From positions 1-27,974 of the forward strand of contig JBATKF010000471.1 of the NCBI GenBank assembly GCA_049669185.1: a DNA stretch of 27,974 bases, read 5' to 3'. The notes beneath the pieces were generated by a model. That model saw nothing but the letters and a program-made list of their open reading frames with translations. It had not been told where the DNA came from and did no database searches. The stretch's first letter is position 1. The number at the start of each line of letters is the position of its first letter. Shown piece by piece: positions 1 to 7,290 of this stretch. Position numbers and translations under genes: made by a program. Origin of the DNA: Thiosocius sp049669185. GTDB taxonomy: Bacteria > Pseudomonadota > Gammaproteobacteria > Chromatiales > Chromatiaceae.

Positions 1-1
1 G

Positions 2-85
2 GCCGGCACCACGCCCGGTTCGCCGGGCGGCATGCTGCTGCACCCGGCCAGCACCAACCCCAACGCCGATCCGATCAATCGCTGA
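2..85 (+). CDS. C-terminal tail of an unidentified protein (partial)
   Basis: An open frame enters from the left edge and runs 27 codons to a TGA at 83-85, ending in HPASTNPNADPINR. The tail is rich in Gly, Pro, Thr and Asn, as in an extended or secreted C-terminus. Too little is visible to name a family. It is read as coding because the frame is open from the edge and codon choice is GC-rich like the neighbouring genes. About 100 bases follow before the convergent yceI gene. That gap contains a T6 run near 168-173 but no convincing hairpin. Confidence 0.35.
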   Translation, partial: AGTTPGSPGGMLLHPASTNPNADPINR

Positions 86-185
86 ACTGCCAACACCACA
101 GGCACCTATGCAGCCGCCGTTAACAACAGCCTAGTCGGCATCGGCGATCGCGGCTTTAGCGGCGTCCTTTTTTACTGCGGCGGAA

Positions 186-764
186 TTACTCTTTGCGGAT
201 CCCCTCGACGCCTAGCCAGAGATTGACCTCGCGTGACGCCGGCCCAAGGCTGCGCTTGATGCCGAAATCGGCGAGCGCAAAGCTTGTCCGGCCCTCGAAG
301 CCTCGCCGATAGCCGCCCCACGGATCGTCTCCAGCCCCGATTTGGCTGACCTCGATAGTCATCGGTCGAGTCACGCCATTGAGCGTAAAGTCACCCTGCA
401 ACTCACCCTTGCCATCCGCCAGCTCGCGATAGGTGGTGCTGACGAATTTCGCCTGCGGGTATTTCTCTACATTGAGAAACTCCTCGTCGCGCAGGTGCTT
501 GTCGCGCTCGGCGTGATTGGAGTCGATGCTTGCGGTGTCGATGGTAACCGAGACTTTGGCGGCCTCCGGGTTGGCCTCATCGTAGCTGAACTCCCCGGCG
601 AAGGTGTTGAAACGACCGACCAGCCAGCTGTAGCCTAGGTGCTTGATGTGGAACTGGATAAAGGCGTGGGCGCCCTTGGTATCGATCACATAATCGGCGG
701 CCAGTGCGCTAGTCGGTAGCACCAGCAGGCAAATCTTCAGGAATCGGGTAACAGTGATTCTCAC
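186..764 (-). CDS. yceI: YceI-family periplasmic lipocalin-like protein
   Basis: 192 residues, the usual length for YceI. Residues 1-22 form a Sec signal peptide (basic start, hydrophobic core, ALA|A cleavage). The rest fits the YceI beta-barrel: an early VIDTKGAHAFIQFHIKHLG strand segment, a middle SID..HAERDKHLRDEEFLNVEKYP segment, and a late FGIKRSLGPASREVNL segment. YceI proteins bind amphiphilic or isoprenoid ligands in the periplasm and are often induced by pH or osmotic stress; the ligand here is unknown. Translation starts at a GTG (764) supported by a strong GGAGG six bases upstream. The gene lies 99 bases after a cytochrome b561 gene in the same direction, the yceJ-yceI arrangement known in E. 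coli. Confidence 0.92.
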   Translation of the reverse strand: MRITVTRFLKICLLVLPTSALAADYVIDTKGAHAFIQFHIKHLGYSWLVGRFNTFAGEFSYDEANPEAAKVSVTIDTASIDSNHAERDKHLRDEEFLNVEKYPQAKFVSTTYRELADGKGELQGDFTLNGVTRPMTIEVSQIGAGDDPWGGYRRGFEGRTSFALADFGIKRSLGPASREVNLWLGVEGIRKE

Positions 765-863
765 GTCTGTCCTCCATTGTTGCGTTACAGTCTCTATTTA
801 AGGTTCGTTGGCGATCGTCCGTGATACCTGCGGGATTGATTCAAGCGGCGCCTTTCGCACATT

Positions 864-1424
864 TCATCGGTTGCGTGCGCTATCCATTCCCGGCCAAATG
901 CGCCGCAGCGTGTCGTCTTTGTGCACCAGGTGGTGGCGCAGTGCCGCCAGCACGTGCAGCGTAATCACGGCAAGCAGCAACATCGCCAGCGCGAAGTGAA
1001 CATCGCCCGCGATGTCCTCCTGGCCCTCGAGCCCCTGCAATGTGGCCGGCACTTCGAACCAGCCGAACACGTCGATGCCACGACCGTCTGCGGTCGAGAT
1101 CAGGTAACCGCTGACCACCAGGAGCAGTGGCAGCAGGTAGAGCAGCCGATGCGCAGCGACGGCGGCCCTCTTCTCCCAGGCCGACGCTGCAAGCGATCTG
1201 GGCTGAACCTGGGCGAGCCGCCAGCCCATGCGCAGCATCAGCAGCAGCGCGAATAAGATACCGATCGCGCGATGTAGATCGGGTGCCTTCTTGTACCAAG
1301 GGTCGTAGTAGTCGAGGCCAGTCATCCACAGGCCCAACGGCAGCAGGACGGCGATCAGAATCGCGATCAGCCAGTGCAGTGTGATCTGGATCAGCCCATA
1401 GGCATCAGCGGTGTTTCGCCACAT
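864..1424 (-). CDS. yceJ: Cytochrome b561 (YceJ-type di-heme membrane protein)
   Basis: 186 residues from the ATG at 1424. A longer in-frame reading to 1475 lacks membrane character at its N-terminus. Four transmembrane helices are visible, with histidines placed as in prokaryotic b561: TLHWL in helix 1, DLHRAIG in helix 2, AAHRLLY before helix 3, and GDVHFALA plus TLHVLAALRHH in helix 4. The family moves electrons from quinol or superoxide across the inner membrane through two b hemes. The start overlaps the end of the upstream MFS gene by 20 bases, and yceI follows, so the three are probably co-transcribed. Its exact electron partner cannot be read from sequence. Confidence 0.88.
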   Translation of the reverse strand: MWRNTADAYGLIQITLHWLIAILIAVLLPLGLWMTGLDYYDPWYKKAPDLHRAIGILFALLLMLRMGWRLAQVQPRSLAASAWEKRAAVAAHRLLYLLPLLLVVSGYLISTADGRGIDVFGWFEVPATLQGLEGQEDIAGDVHFALAMLLLAVITLHVLAALRHHLVHKDDTLRRIWPGMDSARNR

Positions 1425-2601
1425 CGTGCGTTTGCTCGTGTAGATCATCGGCGGCCAATTGCACTCGGGCCCCACGCAAAATCAGGCTTAGCCCCGTCAG
1501 CGCGAAAAGTAGTGCACAGAGGAACAGGATAAACGCCATCCAGCCGAATTTCTGGTACAGGAATCCGGGGAAATACGAGCCGAGTGCACCGCCGGCGTAG
1601 TAGGCCGACACATACAGGCCGTTGATGAGGCCCTTGCGGCGCGTCTCGAGGTGATTGAGAAAGGCCGAGAGTACGCTATGCAGCGTGAACATCCCCGCAG
1701 CGAAGACCAGCATGGACAAATAGGCAAGCTGGTTTCCGGGCAGCGCGAATGCGGCCGTGCCGAGCAGATAGACCAGGCTGCCGATCACCAGGGTCCGGCG
1801 TTCACCGCCGAACAGGCCAATCAGGCGCAGCGAGGCCAGCGAAATCACGATCCCGATGAGATAACCACTGTAGACCAGTGCGATTTCACTGTGCGAAATA
1901 CCAGGGTCATTGGCCCTCATCTGAAACGGTAGAAAGTTCAGCAGCGCGGCGAAAGCAAAGAACAATAAGAAGGCGCTGGCCAGGCCCTCGGCATAGACCG
2001 GCCGGCGCGCCAGCTCACGGATCTCGACCAGACTTACGCGACCGAGTCGCAGACGGGGATCGGCGTCGAGACGGCTTATCAAGCCGGTCGCCACCAGCGC
2101 AGCGAGCGCCCAGAAAAAGAACGCAAACTGCCAGCTGTGCAGGTCGGTAAGCAGCCCGCCTGCCGCGCGCCCGCTGAACCCGCCGAGGATGGTCGCGGCG
2201 ACGTATACCGTAATGTTGCGCCGCGTGCGGTCAGGTCCGCCGGCCGCGGAGCTATAGGTCATCAACGCAGTGAATATTGCGGGCAGCATCAGCCCCTGCA
2301 GGGTGCGCAGGGCCAGGAACAGCGGATAGTCTGGCCCGGCGCTGAGGCCGAACTGCGCCAGCGTCAGTACGGCGAAGGCGGCCATCAGCACGTGTTTTGT
2401 CGAGACGTGTTCGAGGATGTACCCGTAGACCAGCGGTCCCAGCGCCAACGGGACCATCGTCGCTGTAGTCAGCAATGCCGTGTCGTTCATCGGTCGGCCC
2501 CACTGCGCCGCCAGCAGGGGCAGCAGTGGCTGTGTCGTATACAGCACGCCAAAACTCACCACGGTGCAGTAGACGACGATCGTCAGGTTCCGTCGGTCCA
2601 T
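1405..2601 (-). CDS. MFS transporter (YnfM-like)
   Basis: 398 residues with about 12 hydrophobic helices, typical for the major facilitator superfamily. The ATG at 2601 is chosen because it is preceded by a GGAAGG-type ribosome binding site and starts directly before helix 1 (MDRRNLTIVVYC). The loop between helices 2 and 3 (GYILEHVSTKHVL) occupies the place of the MFS signature. A cytoplasmic loop of about 40 residues separates the two halves. Overall it resembles the YnfM/arabinose-efflux-like group of exporters, but the substrate is not predictable. It is divergent from the MBL-fold gene at 2751, and its end overlaps the b561 start by 20 bases. Confidence 0.85.
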   Translation of the reverse strand: MDRRNLTIVVYCTVVSFGVLYTTQPLLPLLAAQWGRPMNDTALLTTATMVPLALGPLVYGYILEHVSTKHVLMAAFAVLTLAQFGLSAGPDYPLFLALRTLQGLMLPAIFTALMTYSSAAGGPDRTRRNITVYVAATILGGFSGRAAGGLLTDLHSWQFAFFFWALAALVATGLISRLDADPRLRLGRVSLVEIRELARRPVYAEGLASAFLLFFAFAALLNFLPFQMRANDPGISHSEIALVYSGYLIGIVISLASLRLIGLFGGERRTLVIGSLVYLLGTAAFALPGNQLAYLSMLVFAAGMFTLHSVLSAFLNHLETRRKGLINGLYVSAYYAGGALGSYFPGFLYQKFGWMAFILFLCALLFALTGLSLILRGARVQLAADDLHEQTHDVAKHR

Positions 2602-2714
2602 TCGCCTTCCGCAGGCGTCTTCGAGGACGGCAGTATAGGCCGCAGAGAAAATTCCCCCTGAATATCCATGGCGCCATCCTCGCAATCGTCATCGGAAGGA
2701 AACGGCAGCGTGCT

Positions 2715-2720
2715 TATACT
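2715..2720 (+). promoter_or_regulatory. Possible -10 box for the MBL-fold gene
   Basis: TATACT lies 30 bases upstream of the ATG at 2751, in the divergent gap between the MFS and MBL genes. The position is reasonable for a sigma70 -10 element. The hexamer 17 bases further upstream (TCGGAA) is a poor -35, so this is only a candidate. The gap of about 150 bases presumably also holds the promoter of the MFS gene. Confidence 0.3.
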
Positions 2721-2750
2721 GTCCTCAAGTTTGACGAATGGAGACCCCCG

Positions 2751-3527
2751 ATGTCCGATCACCTGCAGTTGCGTTTTCTGGGCGTGGGCAATGCGGGAGC
2801 CCATGACCTCGGCAATGCCTCGGCGGTGCTCGAGGATGCCCGGGGCAGCCCGTTGTTGCTGATCGACTGCGGGCCGACCGTTCTGCGCGCCTATCAGGCG
2901 CTCTACGGAGCGTTCCCGACTGCGATATTCATCACGCACACTCACTTGGACCACACTGGCGGCCTGGAGAATCTGTTCTACCGCCTCGCCTGCGAATATG
3001 TCGATCTGCCGCCCACGCGGCTCTACCTGCCGACGAATATCATTCCGCGTCTGCATCAGCAGCTCGCCGAGGATTTGTTCAAGCTCGCCGAGGGTGGGAT
3101 CAATTTCTGGGATAGATTTCAGGTAGTCCCGGTTGGAGATCAGTTCTGGCACGCAGGGCATGCGTTCAGCGTGTTTGCCGTGAACCACCATGGCTATCGC
3201 GCGGCCTATGGAATCTCCCTGCAGGGCCGGTTCGTCTACACAGGCGACACCCGCCCGATACCGGAGGTGCTCGCCCATTTCGCGGCGCAGGGCGAGCTGG
3301 TGTTCCACGACTGTGCGCTGCATGGAAACCCCTCGCACACCGGCGCGCCCGACCTTGTTGCCAGCTACCCGCCTGAGCTGCGTGCGCGGCTGGTCTTGTA
3401 TCACTATGAGTCCAAGGCTGCGGCGACGCAGTTGCGCGCGATGGGCTACCGGGTCGCCGAGACAGGCGCGTGTTTCGAGCTGCAGCGAGAGACATCGGGC
3501 GGCGATCGCCTGCGGCGCGTTGTTTGA
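2751..3527 (+). CDS. MBL-fold metallo-hydrolase
   Basis: 258 residues from the ATG at 2751, which has GGAG a few bases upstream. The protein opens with the beta-lactamase-fold strand LRFLGVGNAG and carries the metal motif HTHLDH at 63-68, matching HxHxDH. Later metal-ligand candidates are VNHHGY, the YTGDTRP strand (bridging Asp) and FHDCALHGNPSHTG. The layout is that of small RNase Z-like or phosphodiesterase-like MBL hydrolases that bind two metal ions, but nothing fixes the substrate. It is soluble with no signal peptide. It lies 92 bases upstream of the P-loop NTPase gene in the same direction. Confidence 0.82.
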   Translation: MSDHLQLRFLGVGNAGAHDLGNASAVLEDARGSPLLLIDCGPTVLRAYQALYGAFPTAIFITHTHLDHTGGLENLFYRLACEYVDLPPTRLYLPTNIIPRLHQQLAEDLFKLAEGGINFWDRFQVVPVGDQFWHAGHAFSVFAVNHHGYRAAYGISLQGRFVYTGDTRPIPEVLAHFAAQGELVFHDCALHGNPSHTGAPDLVASYPPELRARLVLYHYESKAAATQLRAMGYRVAETGACFELQRETSGGDRLRRVV

Positions 3528-3619
3528 TTCGCCAGCCGGTGAGATTTTCAGGCTAGATTTCCAACCCCCCGCCGCATGGCGGATAATGCGCGGCTTCAGT
3601 CGTGAGGACGGAGCGAGTC

Positions 3620-4462
3620 GTGAAGTTCACTGTCGAAGACTTCCGCAAGTGGCCGCAGAAAAAGGTAACCCTGCTGGGTATGTCGGGCGTGGGCAAGACC
3701 TATCTCTCCGCCATGCTGCGCCGTCACCATTGGTACCACTATTCCGGCGATTATCGCATCGGCACGCGCTACCTCGACGAGGATATCCTCGACTTGATCA
3801 AGGCGCAGGCGATGCAGGTCCCCTTTCTCAGCGATCTGCTGCGCAATGACTGGATTTACATCCGAAACAACATCAAGGTCTCGGATCTGGGTCCGGTGCT
3901 GTCCTTCGTCGGCAAGCTGGGCGATCCGGAACGCGGCGGTGTGCCTCTGGAGGACTTTCAGCGGCGCCAGGCGCAATACCGGGATGCGGAGATTGCCGCG
4001 ATGCGGGATGTCCCTGCTTTCATCGACAAGGCGCAACAGATCTACGGCTATCAGCACTTCGTCAACGACGTGGGCGGCTCGCTGTGCGAACTGGACGAAT
4101 CGGGCGTTATCGAGCTGCTGTGTGAACACACATTGATGCTTTACATCCAGGTGACAGACCAGGAGGAGGAGCGAAAATTGATCGCGCGCGCGCAGAGTGA
4201 TCCGAAGCCGCTGTACTATCGCCCTGCCTTTCTGCTCGAGCAGCTGGTGGTCTATCTGGCGGAACAGGGTCTGAATTACGCGGCGCAGATGGACCCGGAC
4301 GAATTCACCCGCTGGGTGTTTCCGCGTCTGTTCCACTCGCGGGTGCCCCGCTACGAGGAGATCGCCAGGCAAGGTTATACAGTGACCTCCCGGGAGGTGG
4401 CCGGGGTGCGCGACCAGCAGGACTTTCTCGACTTGCTCGAAGTCGCTATCGGCCGCGCCTAG
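3620..4462 (+). CDS. Uncharacterised P-loop NTPase next to metA
   Basis: 280 residues from the GTG at 3620, which has GGAG seven bases upstream; an in-frame GTG at 3602 is less well placed. A clear Walker A motif, GMSGVGKT, sits at about 20-27 right after a short beta strand (KKVTLLG), as in nucleotide kinases and small GTPase-like folds. Next comes an aromatic stretch (HHWYHYSGDYRIGTRYLDED). The segment LCEHTLMLYIQVTDQEEE could hold the later nucleotide-site strand. I do not recognise a named family; shikimate- or gluconate-kinase-like folds are possible, but no matching second motif was seen. The metA-type gene starts 15 bases after its stop, so the two are almost certainly co-transcribed. 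No membrane segments or signal peptide are visible. Confidence 0.8.
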   Translation: MKFTVEDFRKWPQKKVTLLGMSGVGKTYLSAMLRRHHWYHYSGDYRIGTRYLDEDILDLIKAQAMQVPFLSDLLRNDWIYIRNNIKVSDLGPVLSFVGKLGDPERGGVPLEDFQRRQAQYRDAEIAAMRDVPAFIDKAQQIYGYQHFVNDVGGSLCELDESGVIELLCEHTLMLYIQVTDQEEERKLIARAQSDPKPLYYRPAFLLEQLVVYLAEQGLNYAAQMDPDEFTRWVFPRLFHSRVPRYEEIARQGYTVTSREVAGVRDQQDFLDLLEVAIGRA

Positions 4463-4477
4463 CCCGAAACGAACAAC

Positions 4478-5548
4478 ATGCCTATCGTTGCGCACAATGC
4501 CCTGCCGACCTTCGAGCGCCTGCGCCGCGAGGGCGTGCATGTCTTGCCCCCCGATCGGGCGCTGCACCAGGATATTCGGGAACTCCATGTCGGCCTGCTG
4601 AACATGATGCCGGACAAGGCGCTGGCGGCCACCGAACGCCAGTTCTTCCGATTGGTCGGCGACAGCAACCCGATTGCGCAGTTCTACATGCACCCGTTCA
4701 CGCTGCCACAGCTGTCGCGCGGCGACGCCGCCCGGACCCACATCGACAAGTACTACGATACCTTTGAGCAGGTCAGGGAGCAGGGACTGGACGCCCTGAT
4801 TATCACCGGCGCCAATGTGGTCGGTCCGTCACTGGCGGAGCAGCCCTTCTGGCACCCGCTGATCGAGGTAATCGACTGGGCCTTCGAACAGGTCCCCTCG
4901 ACGCTGTGCAGCTGCCTCGCCACGCATGCAGTCCTGGAGTTCCGCTATGGCCAGCGGCGCGTGCTGCGGCCGACCAAGACCTGGGGCGTGTTTCGGCATC
5001 GTCTGATCGACAAGACACATCCGCTGGTATACGACGTCAATACCCGCTTCGACGTACCGCACTCGCGCTGGAATGACGTATCACGCGCGCAGTTCGAGAT
5101 GGCGGGCCTGCGGGTGCTTGCCGAAAGCCAGGTCGGCGTGCACCTGGCCACCAGCCCCGACGGTTTTCGCTTCGTGTTTTTTCAGGGGCACCCGGAATAC
5201 GACACGATCTCCCTGCTCAAGGAGTACAAACGCGAGGTAATGCGCTACGCGAAAGGCGAGCTGGGGGATTATCCGCCGTTCGTCGACAATTACTTCGGCG
5301 GACGCAACCAGGCGATCCTACGGGAATATCGGCGCGGGCTGGATCAGGCAGTCTCGGCCGGGCAGGGAATCCCCGATTTTCCGGATGATCTTCTGACGCT
5401 GGGTCTCGACAACACCTGGCGCGACACGGCGCATGCCGTGGTCGGCAACTGGATGGGGCTTGTGTACCAGACGACCCACCGCGACCCCCGCAAGCTGTTT
5501 ATGGACGGGGTGGATCCGAATGATCCACTGCAGCTGGGCCGGCGTTAA
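4478..5548 (+). CDS. metA: Homoserine O-acyltransferase, MetA family
   Basis: 356 residues, somewhat longer than E. coli MetA. MetA acylates homoserine, the first committed step of methionine synthesis, in the cytoplasm. The class I glutamine-amidotransferase-like fold is visible: DIRELHVGLLNMMPDKA near the start, then the nucleophile elbow CSCLATHA, with Cys146 aligning with the catalytic Cys of MetA. His238 and Glu240 in FFQGHPEYD complete the triad. The elbow differs from the usual CWGAQA. At the position reported to discriminate acetyl- from succinyl-CoA use (Gly/Glu111 in characterised enzymes), this protein has Val115 in TGANVV. The acyl donor therefore cannot be assigned, and the gene symbol is by family. 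It is co-directional with the NTPase and converges on the hvfC-like gene, with 10 bases between stops. Confidence 0.85.
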   Translation: MPIVAHNALPTFERLRREGVHVLPPDRALHQDIRELHVGLLNMMPDKALAATERQFFRLVGDSNPIAQFYMHPFTLPQLSRGDAARTHIDKYYDTFEQVREQGLDALIITGANVVGPSLAEQPFWHPLIEVIDWAFEQVPSTLCSCLATHAVLEFRYGQRRVLRPTKTWGVFRHRLIDKTHPLVYDVNTRFDVPHSRWNDVSRAQFEMAGLRVLAESQVGVHLATSPDGFRFVFFQGHPEYDTISLLKEYKREVMRYAKGELGDYPPFVDNYFGGRNQAILREYRRGLDQAVSAGQGIPDFPDDLLTLGLDNTWRDTAHAVVGNWMGLVYQTTHRDPRKLFMDGVDPNDPLQLGRR

Positions 5549-5558
5549 GTTCGACAGG

Positions 5559-6335
5559 CTAGGTTCGGGTGCCGAGGATGACGCCGCGCTGCCGCAGATC
5601 GTCGAGCAGTCCCGCGCCGGCCGTAATCACGCTCGCCGGTTTCGGATGCGACAGCTCCGCGGCGATCGTCTTTAGCAGATCGAGACCACAGTGTGACGGG
5701 TTTTCCCTCGCCAACGCCAGCAGACGCTGGGTGACCGCATTGATCTGCAGAAAATGCACTGCATGCTGGCGATCACGATACACGACCAGGTGCGTGGGGT
5801 CCTGCGGCATGTCCTCCGGCAGATAGTCCGGCCCGATACTGTGTACCGGCCACTGGTAGGTCAGGTTCCAGACGGTCGGGCCGACCAGCGGTCGACCTTG
5901 CAGTAGGTCGCCATTAGGGTCGTAATCCCCCAATTGTGCATCCGCATCGCTGATCGCGACGGCCAGCTCGACATACTCGTAGTGCGCCAGCTCCAGCATG
6001 AACGGCAGGTCGCCGTGTTCGGGCTCGCGCTCCTGCTGCAGGTACTCGAGAAACTCGAGGCCGACCTCAGTGAAAAATGGGGTCTCACTGCGATGGCGGA
6101 CCATGAAGTCGCGCACCATCGCATGCCAGCGCGCGTCGCCGGTAATGCGTCGCAGCACCGGGAAATTGGTCGAGAGCTGGTCGTCGATGTTGTTGAAAAT
6201 CAGTTCCGCGTATACCGCCATGCGGCGGCCAGGGATGCCGTCCGGCGCGGGATTGTTTGCCGGGTCGCGGATGTGCGCGGTGAATGCCAGCTGCTGGCGC
6301 TGAAAGTCCAGCGGCGGCTCAGGCGACGTCGGCAC
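5559..6335 (-). CDS. hvfC: DUF2063 partner protein (HvfC/BufC-like)
   Basis: 258 residues from a GTG at 6335, chosen because a GGGGG-containing ribosome binding site precedes it and homology-like sequence begins only there (PPLDFQRQQLAFTAHIRD). The N-terminal DUF2063 helical domain shows its core pattern, GRRMAVYAELIFNNIDDQL followed by FPVLRRITGDARWH. A less conserved C-terminal half follows. In HvfBC, BufBC and MbnBC systems the second protein binds the precursor and delivers it to the DUF692 iron enzyme. The start overlaps the end of the DUF692 gene by 17 bases, pointing to translational coupling and a stoichiometric complex. It is the last gene of the cluster; no DoxX-type gene follows. 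Confidence 0.86.
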   Translation of the reverse strand: MPTSPEPPLDFQRQQLAFTAHIRDPANNPAPDGIPGRRMAVYAELIFNNIDDQLSTNFPVLRRITGDARWHAMVRDFMVRHRSETPFFTEVGLEFLEYLQQEREPEHGDLPFMLELAHYEYVELAVAISDADAQLGDYDPNGDLLQGRPLVGPTVWNLTYQWPVHSIGPDYLPEDMPQDPTHLVVYRDRQHAVHFLQINAVTQRLLALARENPSHCGLDLLKTIAAELSHPKPASVITAGAGLLDDLRQRGVILGTRT

Positions 6336-7191
6336 CGCTTGCCCCCTGCAATCTGCGCTGTCGCTTGACGATCTCGTCGACTTCACGGAGCAGTGTGGCG
6401 AGCGGCGGTATGTTGAAGTCGCGCTCCAGCAGCGTCGGGAAGACGCCATTCTGGTCATAGGCCGCGTCGAGCAGATCCCAGACCTCAGGCAGTACGTCTT
6501 CGCCATGGGTGTCGATGCGCAGATCGTCTGGTTCCCGGTAATGGCCGGCGATGTGCGCATAGACAATGCGCTCCGCGGGAATCCCGGCAAGATAGGCACG
6601 TGCGTCGAAGCCGTGATTGACGCCGTTGACGAAAATATTGTTGATATCCAGATGCAGCAGGCAATCGGCCTCGGCGAGCACGGCGTTGATGAACTCGAGT
6701 TCGTTCATCTCGCCAGCGGGTACGGCGTAGGTCGATACGTTCTCCATCCCGATCCGCCGTTCGAGTACCTCTTGTACATGGCGTATGCGTTTGGCGACAT
6801 AGCCTACCGCCTCCTCGGTGAACGGGATCGGCATAAGATCGTAGAGCCGGCCGGTGTCACCGCAGTACGAAAGGTGTTCGGTATAGGCGCGTACGCCGTG
6901 CAGGTCCAGGAAGCCCTTGAGTTCCTGCAGAAAGGCGTCATCGAGCGCAGTCGGTCCGCCTATGGACAGCGATAGGCCGTGGCAAACGAGGGGATATTGC
7001 TCAGTGAGACCGCGCAGGGCTTTGCCGCGCGCGCCGCCGACGCGCATCCAGTTCTCGGGCGCGATCTCCAGAAAGTCCAGCTGAGCAGGCGGGTCGACCG
7101 CCAGTTCCTCGATCAGGTCGAGCCGCAGCCCGAGCCCGGCGCCGGTAACCGGGTATCTTTGGGCTGGGGGTCGATGGCTGGGCGCGGTCAT
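6319..7191 (-). CDS. hvfB: DUF692 multinuclear iron peptide-modifying enzyme (HvfB/BufB-like)
   Basis: 290 residues, the standard DUF692 (UPF0276) length, with a TIM-barrel pattern starting GAGLGLRLDL. Candidate metal ligands typical of MbnB/BufB/HvfB are all present: His71 (CHGLSLSIGG), His106 (YTEHLSYC), Glu150 (GMENVSTY), Asp182 and Asn185 (LHLDINNIFVN), His193, His217 (HIAGH), Asp227 and His229 (IDTHGED) and Glu256 (LLERD). Known members use a multi-iron centre and O2 to convert cysteines of a precursor into oxazolone/thioamide or thiooxazole groups that bind Cu(I). The precursor gene lies just upstream and the DUF2063 partner overlaps its end. The product chemistry is inferred from family and context. 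Confidence 0.92.
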   Translation of the reverse strand: MTAPSHRPPAQRYPVTGAGLGLRLDLIEELAVDPPAQLDFLEIAPENWMRVGGARGKALRGLTEQYPLVCHGLSLSIGGPTALDDAFLQELKGFLDLHGVRAYTEHLSYCGDTGRLYDLMPIPFTEEAVGYVAKRIRHVQEVLERRIGMENVSTYAVPAGEMNELEFINAVLAEADCLLHLDINNIFVNGVNHGFDARAYLAGIPAERIVYAHIAGHYREPDDLRIDTHGEDVLPEVWDLLDAAYDQNGVFPTLLERDFNIPPLATLLREVDEIVKRQRRLQGASGADVA

Positions 7192-7244
7192 GGACTGCTT
7201 TCTTTACGCCGCATGCAGGCCGCGTCGGCAGCGTTCAACCGTTG

Positions 7245-7282
7245 GCGGGTGCGCCGGCCGATGATCGAAATGGCGCACCCGC
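7245..7282 (-). other. Perfect 11-bp inverted repeat between hvfA-like and hvfB-like genes
   Basis: GCGGGTGCGCC at 7245-7255 is exactly complementary to GGCGCACCCGC at 7272-7282, with a 16-base loop. It begins eight bases after the precursor stop codon and about 55 bases before the DUF692 start. No T-run follows on the transcribed strand, so it is not a standard intrinsic terminator. A partial terminator or 3' mRNA-stabilising hairpin fits better and would give more precursor than enzyme. Confidence 0.65.
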
Positions 7283-7290
7283 GGCTCCGC

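Noticed and set aside
146..153. GCGATCGC octamers (also near 3501, 16081, 17990, 18751) as a HIP1-like repeat family
   Set aside because: A few copies of a GC-rich palindrome are expected in this composition, and several are inside ordinary genes; no special pattern.
140..175. Terminator after the leftmost partial gene
   Set aside because: There is a T6 run, but the preceding GCGGC units are direct, not inverted, so no stable stem could be drawn.
6336..6599. N-terminal extension of the DUF2063 protein up to 6599
   Set aside because: This part lies entirely in a different frame of the DUF692 gene and has Ser/Arg-rich shadow composition; the GTG at 6335 with a G-rich ribosome binding site fits the family start.
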